Shown here: piece by piece, positions 41,001 to 49,762 of the stretch
How the letters are laid out: every line of letters begins with the position of its first letter
Numbering within the stretch: the stretch's first letter is position 1
Assembly (NCBI GenBank): GCA_963667815.1
Contig: OY764021.1
DNA: 64,000 bases
Origin: Saccharicrinis sp963667815
GTDB taxonomy: Bacteria > Bacteroidota > Bacteroidia > Bacteroidales > Marinilabiliaceae
Direction: 5' to 3' (one strand)
The notes under the pieces: model-generated
Told to the model about the DNA's origin: nothing
Seen by the model: only the letters and a program-made list of their open reading frames with translations
The model's database searches: none
Made by a program: the position numbers and the translations under genes

Positions 41001-42459
41001 CACTGGCCATTTGTCCTGTTTTATAGGGGTTATAGGTAACCCAACCGTTTTCGTGACGTCCAACATATAAATCACCGGTATATTCTTCTTCAAACATCGT
41101 ATTAAACTCAGCGACCTTATTTGAAACAGAAGACCAACGAGTTGAATAAGCTGATTTATTCACAACAACATCAAATGATTGTGCCATATCATCTCCCAAT
41201 TGAAAAACAGTAGGAACAGTTGGGTAGCGTCCGGTCTTTTTAAAGAAGCTTTTATTATCTTCATAATTACCGTCATTATCCATACGATAGAGTCCTTCAA
41301 ACATAGTTTCCGGCGAGCTATATATTTGATCGGAAGAGCCTGAATTTACATCATTAACAACAACCAACTTGGTACGATCAATCACTTCCTGGCGTGAAGG
41401 AATACGGATAGTACCATCTATTATTTTCCTAAAAAGATCAATACTAAAATTATCGAATTGAGGAAAAGTTTCCCATCGTCGCTCCATATAACCATCTGTA
41501 GTATTAGCAGCATTCAATTCATGAAAACACTGTAACCAAATTAATTCCGGGGCATCTATCACTGTTTGCCCTGTTAGCATGATATGTTCTAGATGAGGAG
41601 CGCCACCTGTTGCCAAACTAAAGTTGGCATGCTCTCCATTGGCATTGGTCCATCCTGTGTCATCATATCTTATGCCATAGTTTCCACTATAACCGGAAAG
41701 ATAGGAACCCAAACATATACTTTCCATATCGGATTGATAAGATTGTTGGGTATATTTTTCACATAAGATATAATTCTCGGTATACTTTAAGCAAGCCTCG
41801 GCAAAAGCAGGGTTTCTTTTTAACATTGCAACTGGGTTGATACTAGGACTCCATTGGTTTCCGCACCAGCTAACCACAAGATAACCTCCATATTGATTAC
41901 ACAATTTTAACAAATCTGCAAAATGTGCTATACGGTCGGTCCAGGCAGGAGAAAGAGGATCTGTGGAATCATCATACCCCCAAAATTGTTCGGCATAATT
42001 AAATCCAATGACATTAGGATAATCTTGAAAAAATTCGTGATATACAGATAAATCCGAATCTGAAAATTGGGCATATCCACCACTTGCAATCTGAATCATA
42101 GCCCACATTTGATTCTGAGCACATGTTCTTACCCACGATTTCGCTATTTCATAACCATATTCGGCAACTTTAAATCTACTCGTTTCTGTATCGTGACTAA
42201 TTGACAATGAGATATTCATTACTACATAAGGACGAATATCTTCAGGAATCAAGTCAATAATTTTCTGAGGGTCAGCATAATTCCAGGTATCAATATGAAC
42301 TAACCACATAGGCTGGTTTGGTGAAATAGGTCTGCGTAATTGAACTGTTTCCTGAGCATTAGTATTACTAACGCCTATTAAACTAAAAACAAAGACTGCA
42401 AGCAGACAAATCAGTCTTATTTTATTAATAGATTTTGTAGATTTTTTTTCCATTTGCAT
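38017..42459 (-). CDS. Giant multimodular GH98 endo-xylanase-like protein with duplicated C-terminal modules and sorting tail
   Basis: 1480 residues, signal peptide to about 36. The GH98 barrel spans about 40-360 (RRPISPNQPMWLVHIDTW; PYVVMNISLSISHD; a probable acid Glu157 in GFNYAEQFWG), followed by the GH98 C-terminal domain (to about 605). A CBM6/35-type module lies at about 616-746 (LQYEAECFDYKY). Two tandem copies of a unit follow: a LamG-like sandwich plus a small Ig-like domain, 752-1073 and 1079-1420. Residues 1425-1480 (IEYYSLTGERI... KKILKI) resemble a sorting tail. Most GH98 enzymes are endo-beta-galactosidases, but B. ovatus GH98 from a corn-xylan PUL is an endo-xylanase needing side chains. 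In this locus that activity is the best fit. It would be the main backbone-cutting enzyme visible in the window. Confidence 0.88.
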   Translation of the reverse strand: MQMEKKSTKSINKIRLICLLAVFVFSLIGVSNTNAQETVQLRRPISPNQPMWLVHIDTWNYADPQKIIDLIPEDIRPYVVMNISLSISHDTETSRFKVAEYGYEIAKSWVRTCAQNQMWAMIQIASGGYAQFSDSDLSVYHEFFQDYPNVIGFNYAEQFWGYDDSTDPLSPAWTDRIAHFADLLKLCNQYGGYLVVSWCGNQWSPSINPVAMLKRNPAFAEACLKYTENYILCEKYTQQSYQSDMESICLGSYLSGYSGNYGIRYDDTGWTNANGEHANFSLATGGAPHLEHIMLTGQTVIDAPELIWLQCFHELNAANTTDGYMERRWETFPQFDNFSIDLFRKIIDGTIRIPSRQEVIDRTKLVVVNDVNSGSSDQIYSSPETMFEGLYRMDNDGNYEDNKSFFKKTGRYPTVPTVFQLGDDMAQSFDVVVNKSAYSTRWSSVSNKVAEFNTMFEEEYTGDLYVGRHENGWVTYNPYKTGQMASANIPFKFNTSESIDLTYSQYTSGVMKEYADKVTLYLSNYDENDASLKTDELKIYGCTAEPTYSYVDRADHTASVLSNSWADDVFTLTVQHNGPLDITINCAGNATDRLTSYTTASIEAPDQPAVYTGPLQYEAECFDYKYISGITTSGYSSSIRNYTGQGYLRFGTNALASVRDTVTVIRSGDYQLLTKYLASAGDVTTIDLYVNGTKVATPNFTGTNSDSDWSVNAQKVTLNTGKNVIVFKANTSGTNNIVFDNIVVTQGEESNVYTFSGDIASTESSSPAAQLVTVQSGSAGVVAYTNANSETSNCFKAYTVGTTNSTAVADLDMFSSASSNYSIVWKEYYETTGGKKGVLLRGTGDNGSSAYAEGMKQGYLFIALNNDDNTVTLEPYVAGTDGLTSRATYTTSFTIEPGKPCWYRATVYDNQLKFECSNDSVTWVGGSETLFTDDTYSSGSTELVWGLNSNNFSWEMDNITYLSGNISVSLIKMEDFSYEQSAGPSETQSFIVSGNSLINNIEIQAPDNFEVSLVENSDFASTLNLASTNGEVEATTIYVRLKEGLAIHSYSGEIAVGSDFVSGYSISVEGEVVALPVTKYYDFSNDVVTTSAQTPPALDVTIGKNNNATAGVVSYTDTNGNTSNMLTPYSCGQRNSTGVMDLNLFSQESTDYSVTWKQTVGSDSYYKVGVLLRGDVNNVGSASTGYTQGIMEGYLLLVYTVGPDDRSEFRIYKSTSDNGLNMLKNGYVDLSPSLRQPVWYRASVSGSSNVELTLEYSIDNINWETGSSASDASSTAFQAGATQVVWGLAADNVDFYLDDITFKGFESANGTPDLINVSTTVLNGFSYDNDGMPYNQSFSVWGSSLTDDVYINAPTGYELTLDENQAYSSEINLSPQNGNLAETIVYVRLKTELSEGNYNGEVNISSIGVLTKTIALSGEVPNDVGIDDLPTASKIAISIEYYSLTGERINNVDNRTGFFIELKTYSDKTVSAKKILKINK

Positions 42460-42493
42460 AGATTTTTATATTACAATTTGACGTTTTTGTAAA

Positions 42494-45157
42494 TCACTGA
42501 GTTATTTTCTCATAAGGACTTTCGGGCATTTTCAGAAAAGATTCTTCAAATCCGCCATTATCAATAATGATTTTATAAAATACTATTCCCGGATCCAGTG
42601 GTTTTATCTTTAATATACAATTACCATTTTCTCGATATGGAAGAGGAACTGTTATTTCTAATTCAATCATTCGTGCAGCAGCCGTAGGATACATTTTTGT
42701 ATAGCAATTTTTCCAAACCAACTCGTTATTGATATTGACAATTTTTTCCTTCCCCCCCGCAATAGCAACAGCTATACTATGTCCACCTTTTTTAAACGAA
42801 AGCGTACTATCTAAATACAGCCTCACTTTAATACTGTCCGAACCGGCATTTAATTTAAATTTATAAGAGAGGAATGAACCATCAGTTTTTTCGGTATAAG
42901 GCATTAAAGCAATGCCCGACAAGGTCCTTCCCATATTAGGTATAATCTGCCATTGGGAATTTGCTGCAGTCTGACAATTAAAATAATGTTCAGCCTCGAT
43001 GGCCACCACCCCATTTTTTTCTGAAAATACATAACCGCCTGTTTGAACTTCATCGAAAGAAATACGGATTACTGTTGGCATAATATTAAACTGTGGCGCA
43101 TGCCAGGAAGTATAGCCAATATGAACCTGATCCATCATGTGATTCCATTTGCCATTCGCTAATTTTTGATTATAACTATTGGTTAATTCTCCATCACGTT
43201 TAAAACAACGCTCAACCCTATCGGCCCAAAAATTTGCAGCCGTATCTTTTTCTTTAGCCAGTTTTTGATTCATGGCAACAGAATAATACATATCATAAAC
43301 ATTTGCCAAGGCTTGTACCGGAAACAGCACCAACTGAAAATATGTATCCTTGTAAACTTCGGGCATTTCAATATATTGCCTAAGGGCACGTGCTTCGAGG
43401 GCCAAAAACTCATCTCTGGCCATTTTAAATTCACCGCTTTGCAGGTTGTATGTATTTTCATCCAACATTTCGGGAGTAACACGACTGGCATATTTACAGT
43501 AAGTATTCAATATACAGCTTGCTTCTTGCGCCTGAGATGATCCAAATTGCTGTGCACAAAATTCTACATAATAATCGTCAAGGTGTTCTAAGGTAAAGTT
43601 CTTAGGATTCCATGCCATATTCAGGAAAAAATCCATGGGGTATTCGTTAGGTTTTAAATCACCAACATTAAGTATCCACAATTTATCTACACCATAATCA
43701 TACGTTAACTGAAGCTGCTCCCACATTTGTTGAATTTGTGTAACATTAAGCCACTTATTAGCCCTTGGAGCTCCATAATATCCAACATGATAGTACATTC
43801 CGTAACCTCCCGGATGTTTCTTTTCGTTCAATTCCGGTAACCGTCTTACATCACCCCAATTATCATCACAAAAAGCAACAATCACATCATCAGGAACTTT
43901 CATACCCTGCCCGTAATATTCAAGCACTTCTTTATAAAGCGTCCAAACCTGAGGCATTTCAGATGCATTACGACCTGTGGCCTCTTTGATTATTTGTCGC
44001 TGATCTTTAATAATACCTTCTAAGATTCTAAAATTAGCTTCAGCACTTCCAGCATCCACCATAGGCTTATCATCATCACCACGCATCCCTATAGTTATCA
44101 AGCTCTCGTAGTCTTTAGTATGTTCAATACCTTCTTTAAAAAACTGTTGAATACCTTTTTTATTAGTCAGATAATTCCATTCTCCATTACCATAATTGGT
44201 CTTGTTTCGGATCCATTCCTGCTGCGAGCGTTGCATGGGCTCATGATGCGATGTTCCTATTACAATACCGTATTCATCAGCAACCCGAGGGTTTCGATCA
44301 TCATCTTCATTGAAAGAATTACCAAGATAATTTCCACTTTCATCTTTTAGAATTGGCACTAAAGGATTATATTCCTTCATTGATCCCCACATTCCCGGCC
44401 ATAAAAGATTTGCATGCAAACGTAAAAGTAACTCATATACACGAACATACATCTCACCATTCAGCCCTCCAAATTTTTCTTTGGCCCAGCGTTGCATGCA
44501 TGGATTCTCATCATTAATAAAAATGCCCCTGTATTTTACTTTGGGCTCCCCGGAATAATAAGTCCCGTTTAAAACATAAGCAGAAGTCCGTTTATTTGGA
44601 GGAACATCGGCCCACCAATACCATGGCGAAACACCAAGTTGCTTAGATAATTCGTATATTCCATAAATAGTACCTCGTTTATCACTACCTGCAATTACAA
44701 GACATTTCGCTACATCTGGATATGGATTATCAATGGTTGAAATGACAAAACTTTCCCACTTTCCCTGCAAGGGTTCAATATCTAATTTGCCAGAGTTAGA
44801 AAGCTGCTTAATTTGCTGACTGTGGCCAATAGTTCCAACTATAATTTGATATTTAATTCCGGTGTTTTGAGGATTTAACTCAGGCTTGACGTCTGTAACT
44901 GAAAAAATATCTTTTTGTAAATCCTGTGCTGCTCTTATTACACCTTTGAAATCAGATTTATCATATACAATACTTGCCACTATCCCGGCTTGTGATACGA
45001 TAGGAAAATTTAAATCACTTACAGGTTCATTTGAAAGGATATTTTCTATGCATCCCAAATTTATTTGAGCAAATGACCTTTCACAGAAAGGAAAGCACAA
45101 AATGAACAAGCAACTAAGCTTAATAAAAAAATACTTTATATCTCTCGTTTGCATCAT
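42494..45157 (-). CDS. GH115 alpha-glucuronidase
   Basis: 887 residues, signal peptide ending SFAQ. GH115 signatures: VIAGSDKRGTIYGIYELSKQ, SPWYWWADVPP, KYRGIFINDENP, LRLHANLLWPGMWGSM, GTSHHEPMQR, ITIGMRGDDDK, DNWGDVRRLP, YYHVGYYGAPRANKWL. The C-terminal part has sandwich domains (VVAIEAEHYFN). GH115 removes 4-O-methylglucuronic acid from internal as well as terminal xyloses, so it can act on longer chains than GH67, complementing aguA at 22547. Second gene of the six-gene operon; 34 nt to GH98 and 44 nt from the GH43-CE6 gene. Confidence 0.94.
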   Translation of the reverse strand: MMQTRDIKYFFIKLSCLFILCFPFCERSFAQINLGCIENILSNEPVSDLNFPIVSQAGIVASIVYDKSDFKGVIRAAQDLQKDIFSVTDVKPELNPQNTGIKYQIIVGTIGHSQQIKQLSNSGKLDIEPLQGKWESFVISTIDNPYPDVAKCLVIAGSDKRGTIYGIYELSKQLGVSPWYWWADVPPNKRTSAYVLNGTYYSGEPKVKYRGIFINDENPCMQRWAKEKFGGLNGEMYVRVYELLLRLHANLLWPGMWGSMKEYNPLVPILKDESGNYLGNSFNEDDDRNPRVADEYGIVIGTSHHEPMQRSQQEWIRNKTNYGNGEWNYLTNKKGIQQFFKEGIEHTKDYESLITIGMRGDDDKPMVDAGSAEANFRILEGIIKDQRQIIKEATGRNASEMPQVWTLYKEVLEYYGQGMKVPDDVIVAFCDDNWGDVRRLPELNEKKHPGGYGMYYHVGYYGAPRANKWLNVTQIQQMWEQLQLTYDYGVDKLWILNVGDLKPNEYPMDFFLNMAWNPKNFTLEHLDDYYVEFCAQQFGSSQAQEASCILNTYCKYASRVTPEMLDENTYNLQSGEFKMARDEFLALEARALRQYIEMPEVYKDTYFQLVLFPVQALANVYDMYYSVAMNQKLAKEKDTAANFWADRVERCFKRDGELTNSYNQKLANGKWNHMMDQVHIGYTSWHAPQFNIMPTVIRISFDEVQTGGYVFSEKNGVVAIEAEHYFNCQTAANSQWQIIPNMGRTLSGIALMPYTEKTDGSFLSYKFKLNAGSDSIKVRLYLDSTLSFKKGGHSIAVAIAGGKEKIVNINNELVWKNCYTKMYPTAAARMIELEITVPLPYRENGNCILKIKPLDPGIVFYKIIIDNGGFEESFLKMPESPYEKITQ

Positions 45158-45201
45158 CCTTTTATTGAAAAATCATTATTTCAGCTTGATATTTTTTTGT
45201 A

Positions 45202-47535
45202 TTAATAACCTAATATTGAAAGCATCTTTTTTGCATATCGTTTTCCTAAAATCCGATATCCTTCTGCTGTAAAATGCAAATGATCACCTTTTGCAGGACA
45301 AGCTTGTGAAGAAATAATATATGAGTTTGGAATAACCTGGGGAAGTGAATTTATAATTGCATTCATGCTGGCACAAGCTCCACCTTCTGCTGCACTTACC
45401 ATTTCTCCGGCCAGTAAAGGAACCTCTTGGGGGTTCAGACCTAAATCAGCAATTAAATTGTCATAAACAAGCTTAACTTTTTTTGTCCAAAGAGTGTCCC
45501 CGGTATTTGATTCACCCTGATGTATAAGAATTCCTTTAATAACACCTTCCTTTTGAGCCAACTTAGCCATCTCCACCAATCTTCCATATGGATCACCATC
45601 GTATTCTTTCACCATATTTTTTAACCAATCAGGGGAAGAATCCACATAAGCTTGATAGTTATCCTTATCAAAAAGTTCAATTTTACAGCCACCTACAGCC
45701 ACATTAATAACCCCAACTTTTATATTCTCAGGCAATTCATCAATCAAAGTTCTTCCAAAATAATCTGTAGGCGTTAATCCGGTATGACAACGACATAAAG
45801 GCGGAATTGCAGTATACCATTTCCCTTTCTCTCTTCCAAGATCAGGACAATCAACTGTTGCCATCACTTGAAATCTTGGATTTACATCTATGGTATCCTG
45901 AGCTTCAATTCTGGCATTACCTTCCATATTGGATTGACCTAAACTAAGGAATATATATCGTTCTTCCTTTGGAGATATTTCATCACTAATATGGAAATAA
46001 TCAAAATCAACATATCCACCGGATTCTTTTGTAGCATAATTGAAAAGGCCAAAACGATAGCCCATAAAATGAGGCAAGGTATATTGCATCTCTAAATTAG
46101 ATCCTATTTTTTTCCACTTTTGCCCATCAAGGCTATAATAGAAATAGGCAATATCGGGCCATCCTGTAAAATCACAATCTGCTTTTAAATAAATAGTTGA
46201 CTGGTTCAACGGCAAGCTTTCTACTTCGGCCGGGCTTTCGGTTTGAGCACTCACCATGACAATTTTCTTAGCACCAGCTTCGTATTTTACGCCTACCAAA
46301 CCATATTTTTTCTGCAATAATGCCAAGCCGGCAAAATCGCCCTCTTTCATATTAGACACATCAAGCATGGTTGAACCTGAATATGTTGGCCCGATGGTTC
46401 TTTGTGTTAAAGTATTTTTAGCTAAAAGAAAATCGTTATTAACCCTTCCGGTTGTTAAACGCAAATAACCTTCGCGCTGGCGGACAGACCAAAGTGCATT
46501 ATCCGGATTATGGTTCCATTGCCACACCAAAGGCAAATCAGCCTCTTTTTTGGTTCGGCTAAATTCATCTGAAGCAACAATGCCAGGCATCAATCCTTTG
46601 CTGACAGGCAAATCAAGTGTATCCGGCACTGTGCCATCAACCCCAAGCACAGGCCAGCCATCTTCCCAACTAACAGGAACCATATATGGGATGCGCCCTA
46701 CTGCCCCATTATCCCTAAACAGGTAAGCAAACCATTTTCCATCAGGCGTATCAATTAACCCGCCTTGCGCAACACCTTTATCCTGCAAAGCCAAACGCCC
46801 CTCATATGGGCCGGTTATTTTATCGGCACGATGGATAATTACAGTCCTCATACCTCCCCGAGGCCAGGTAATATTAAACAAGTAATATTTGCCATTAACC
46901 TTAAACAACTGAGAACCTTCGGCAGGCAACATTAGATTATCTCCGGCAGGCAACCCTGCATTTTCGATAATCACTTGTTCTGATTCAGGAATAATGCCAT
47001 CGAGGTTTTTATTTAGCTCAACCAATTTAATTTTTCCACTACCATATACCATGTAAGTTTTCCCATCATCATCGAAAAACAGGGAATGATCATGCAACAT
47101 TGGCTTAAACGCGGTTTTCTTCCAAGGCCCTTTCTCTATATTTTTAGTTGAATAGATATATGTTTTTCCGGTTGTACCTGCAAACGTTGAAACGTAATAC
47201 CTGCCTTTATGATAACGGAGGCTACTTGCCCAGGAACCTTTCCCGTAAGTGCTTTTTCCATTTTCAAGGTTTAAATCATCCACATCGTCCAAAACATCAT
47301 AACAATAATTCACCATTTCCCAGTTAACCAAATCTTTCGATTTCATAATTGGCACCCCCGGGCTCATGTGCATGGTGGTGCTGCTCATATAATAAACATC
47401 GCCAACCCTTATGATTGACAAATCCGGGACATCGGCATGTATTATTGGATTAACCGCATTGCCATTTTGTGCCAATGCGTTCCCCAAAAAAACATTGACA
47501 AATAATAGAAACGTGTACAGGCTATATATTCTCAT
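45202..47535 (-). CDS. Bifunctional GH43 glycosidase - CE6/SASA acetyl esterase fusion
   Basis: 777 residues, signal peptide ending NALAQ. Residues about 29-515 form a GH43 propeller plus concanavalin-like domain: base Asp38 (DVPDLSII, where the usual Pro after Asp is Leu), Asp in LHDHSLFFDDDG, and EGSQLFKVNGKYY with the acid Glu. Residues about 518-777 form an SGNH-type esterase of the SASA/CE6 group: nucleophile Ser535 in SLGQSNMEG, GGCKIELF, HQGESNTGD, and GDHLHFTAEGY with the catalytic His. CE6 enzymes remove acetyl groups from xylan, so the fusion would deacetylate and trim the same oligosaccharide. First gene of the operon that runs to 32000. Confidence 0.92.
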   Translation of the reverse strand: MRIYSLYTFLLFVNVFLGNALAQNGNAVNPIIHADVPDLSIIRVGDVYYMSSTTMHMSPGVPIMKSKDLVNWEMVNYCYDVLDDVDDLNLENGKSTYGKGSWASSLRYHKGRYYVSTFAGTTGKTYIYSTKNIEKGPWKKTAFKPMLHDHSLFFDDDGKTYMVYGSGKIKLVELNKNLDGIIPESEQVIIENAGLPAGDNLMLPAEGSQLFKVNGKYYLFNITWPRGGMRTVIIHRADKITGPYEGRLALQDKGVAQGGLIDTPDGKWFAYLFRDNGAVGRIPYMVPVSWEDGWPVLGVDGTVPDTLDLPVSKGLMPGIVASDEFSRTKKEADLPLVWQWNHNPDNALWSVRQREGYLRLTTGRVNNDFLLAKNTLTQRTIGPTYSGSTMLDVSNMKEGDFAGLALLQKKYGLVGVKYEAGAKKIVMVSAQTESPAEVESLPLNQSTIYLKADCDFTGWPDIAYFYYSLDGQKWKKIGSNLEMQYTLPHFMGYRFGLFNYATKESGGYVDFDYFHISDEISPKEERYIFLSLGQSNMEGNARIEAQDTIDVNPRFQVMATVDCPDLGREKGKWYTAIPPLCRCHTGLTPTDYFGRTLIDELPENIKVGVINVAVGGCKIELFDKDNYQAYVDSSPDWLKNMVKEYDGDPYGRLVEMAKLAQKEGVIKGILIHQGESNTGDTLWTKKVKLVYDNLIADLGLNPQEVPLLAGEMVSAAEGGACASMNAIINSLPQVIPNSYIISSQACPAKGDHLHFTAEGYRILGKRYAKKMLSILGY

Positions 47536-47973
47536 TTCATTAAAATTTTGATTAGTATTATTCTTCTATAACTCAAAGCGAAGTTATCCATTGCATTAAG
47601 AGGCGCCTTTTACTCTAAGATATTTGATTTATAATATCAGATAATAACCGCCTTTTCAACAAGATACTCCAGGCCGGAATAAAGATATTGAATCACAACA
47701 CCCCTCCAAACATCCTCTAAAGGGTGAGGCTAAAAATCCCCTTTAGAAGAAAAATAGGGGTAAAACAGAAGATAGAATCTTGAATTTATCTAGCAAATGA
47801 GAGCATATTAATTAAACTCAAGACAATTCTATCCTAATTATTATTTTTATTGGTGTTTCACCCAAGCCCGGCTTCATTTTTTTTATTTTGGACGCGCCAG
47901 AATTCAAAACTCTATTTTCATCCCTTGATTCGCATTTATTACAAATACTTCTTCCATTATCTATTAAACTAAA
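47536..47973. other. Intergenic region upstream of the six-gene operon
   Basis: 438 bases with no convincing frame. One weak hairpin (9-bp arms, 47716-47724 with 47739-47747) could be the terminator of the GH43 gene at 47974. The operon promoter must be here, but no clear TAnnTTTG/TTTG pair was found. Confidence 0.5.
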
Positions 47974-49356
47974 TCACTCCATAAATTGCCAATAATCGAA
48001 ATTCATAAGGACTTTTTCAGTTTTGCCTTTAAAGATGAAATAAACATCATGTACCCCGGTTATCTTTTCAACATATATAGTAATTAAACCCCACTTGCCA
48101 TCACCACCATACATTGGCACTTGCACACTCCCAACTAAAAGGCCATCCCGGCTATCGAGGCGGACTTCCATTATTGCGCCACTTTCATTTGAAGTGCCAA
48201 GTTGTGCTGTAAATTTTACAGCCCCCTTTTTACCAAAATCAACACCTTTAACTTTAGTGAATGCATTATTTGTTTCGGCAGTAATGAAAACACCAACTTC
48301 ATTATCCTCTTTATATTTAACCCCCTCGGACCAAGCCATTGTTTCAGCCTCAATTCTTTTAAATGGATTTAAATGTGCCACACCTTCTTTCACGCCTTCT
48401 TTTGTTGGGGTGATTAATGGAATGGTTCCATCAGAATTATACTCAAATTGTTCAACACAAGTAGAGCGCCTAAAACCTCCACCATTAGGCAACCCCTGGT
48501 TATGATAGAAGAAATATGAATTGCCTTTATAATCAATAACCCCGGCATGATTCGTAAACGCCAAGCCCTCTGAACGCTCCATTATTATCCCCTGGTAAGC
48601 CCATGGGCCTTCTGGTGATTTAGAGGTTGAATACCCAATGTATTCGGGTACGCCTTCTGCTGCGTAGATAAGGTAATAAAGATTGTTTCGCTTATAGAAC
48701 CAAGGCCCTTCAACATATTTGGTACCCGGAGTGCCATCTTTTTTCATGCTTTCGCCGAAGGATTCAGCAACCATATCTACCGATACCACTCCATTATGTC
48801 CAATACTTTGATCGTATGAAAGCATATCTTCGTTCAATTTCACATACCAAACATTTGGATTTCCCCAGTATAAATAAGCCTGCCCATCATCATCAATATA
48901 GACAGTCGGGTCAATATCATTCCACAAATGATCGCTATCTATCAGCTGTTTGCCCAAAGGATCGGTAAATGGGCCATATGGCGAATCTGCTACCAAAATA
49001 CAAATGCCAGTCCCGTGAATAGGCACATAAAGGTAGAATTTGCCATTTCGTTCGATACATTGAACAGCCCATGCCCCGTTTGTTTTATCCAGCCACTTAA
49101 AGTTTTTTAAAGATGCAACTGCACCGTGGTTTGTCCAATTCACCATATCAACCGATGAATAACAATGCCAATCGTACATTGTGAAAAAATTATCTTTCGT
49201 ATCGTCCTCATCATGCGATGTATAAAGAAAGACAGTATCGTTATAAACCATTGGCGCCGGATCGGCAGTAAAACTTGTTTGAATAATAGGGTTTTGTGCA
49301 TTTACCCCACTAAGAACTGCTGCCAACAACAGGGCAATTAAATAACTTCTTTTCAT
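47974..49356 (-). CDS. GH43 arabinofuranosidase-type enzyme with C-terminal CBM6
   Basis: 460 residues, signal peptide (ending VNAQ). GH43 propeller: Asp32 (TADPAPMVY) base, Asp149 (DIDPTVYIDDDG) modulator, Glu216 (YVEGPWFYKR) acid. The region from about 337 (RIEAETMAWSEGV ... VLMNFDYWQFME) is a CBM6 that binds xylan. The architecture is that of XynD-like arabinoxylan arabinofuranohydrolases (GH43_29-like, tentative). Two relatives lie at 55150 and 56190. Preceded 32 nt upstream by repeat copy B; separate from the operon to its left. Confidence 0.91.
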   Translation of the reverse strand: MKRSYLIALLLAAVLSGVNAQNPIIQTSFTADPAPMVYNDTVFLYTSHDEDDTKDNFFTMYDWHCYSSVDMVNWTNHGAVASLKNFKWLDKTNGAWAVQCIERNGKFYLYVPIHGTGICILVADSPYGPFTDPLGKQLIDSDHLWNDIDPTVYIDDDGQAYLYWGNPNVWYVKLNEDMLSYDQSIGHNGVVSVDMVAESFGESMKKDGTPGTKYVEGPWFYKRNNLYYLIYAAEGVPEYIGYSTSKSPEGPWAYQGIIMERSEGLAFTNHAGVIDYKGNSYFFYHNQGLPNGGGFRRSTCVEQFEYNSDGTIPLITPTKEGVKEGVAHLNPFKRIEAETMAWSEGVKYKEDNEVGVFITAETNNAFTKVKGVDFGKKGAVKFTAQLGTSNESGAIMEVRLDSRDGLLVGSVQVPMYGGDGKWGLITIYVEKITGVHDVYFIFKGKTEKVLMNFDYWQFME

Positions 49357-49388
49357 CTTTTTATATATTGTTTTTTAAGGCCATATGG

Positions 49389-49457
49389 AACTCGCCAGAA
49401 AAAAAACATCCTCGTGTGTGAGAACCTTTTCTCATGGCTCGTTTCACATGTCTATTT
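49389..49457. repeat. Copy B of the 69-nt leader element
   Basis: Partner of 19147-19215, of equal length, sharing aactcgc, tgtgagaa and tcatggctcgtttc. It lies 32 nt before the ATG of the GH43 gene ending at 47974. Confidence 0.5.
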
Positions 49458-49638
49458 TTTCAATAATTAAAGAACATAGAGTCACTGGGGCTCAATGTTC
49501 ATCTTTAATGCTTTACGTTAGTTTTAAGGCCCATTCTAACGCTAACTCCCATTACGGACGGTTCGCTTTTTTGCTATATTTCAGCAAGTCATAAGCGAGA
49601 CGCTTGCGCCAGATTGTGTTTCTTATTCAAATAAAAAA

Positions 49639-49688
49639 AGCCTTCAGAAGGTTCTCATTAGTTATCAATGAGCCACCTCCAGAAGGCT
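49639..49688 (-). terminator. Intrinsic terminator of the esterase/DUF3237 operon
   Basis: A long, slightly imperfect stem of about 20 bp (AGCCTTC at one end, AGAAGGCT at the other) with a small loop near 49660. On the minus strand it is followed directly by TTTTTTA. It begins 75 nt past the stop of the DUF3237 gene. Confidence 0.85.
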
Positions 49689-49762
49689 AAATTATCGTAT
49701 TAGTACAATTATGATTTTCAGTATTAGATATTTTAGTTCTAAAATCGAACAACAAACACCTA

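Larger units (their letters stand above)
49357..49762. other. Intergenic region with repeat copy B and a terminator
   Basis: 406 bases. Beyond repeat copy B there is a stretch (about 49490-49620) with a short acgttag/ctaacg inverted repeat and a more mixed base composition than the nearby spacers, without a coding frame; it looks like a leftover of something inserted, but no element was identified. The terminator at 49639-49688 follows. Confidence 0.45.

Noticed and set aside
48095..48505. A 136-codon plus-strand frame
   Set aside because: Antisense shadow of the GH43-CBM6 gene.
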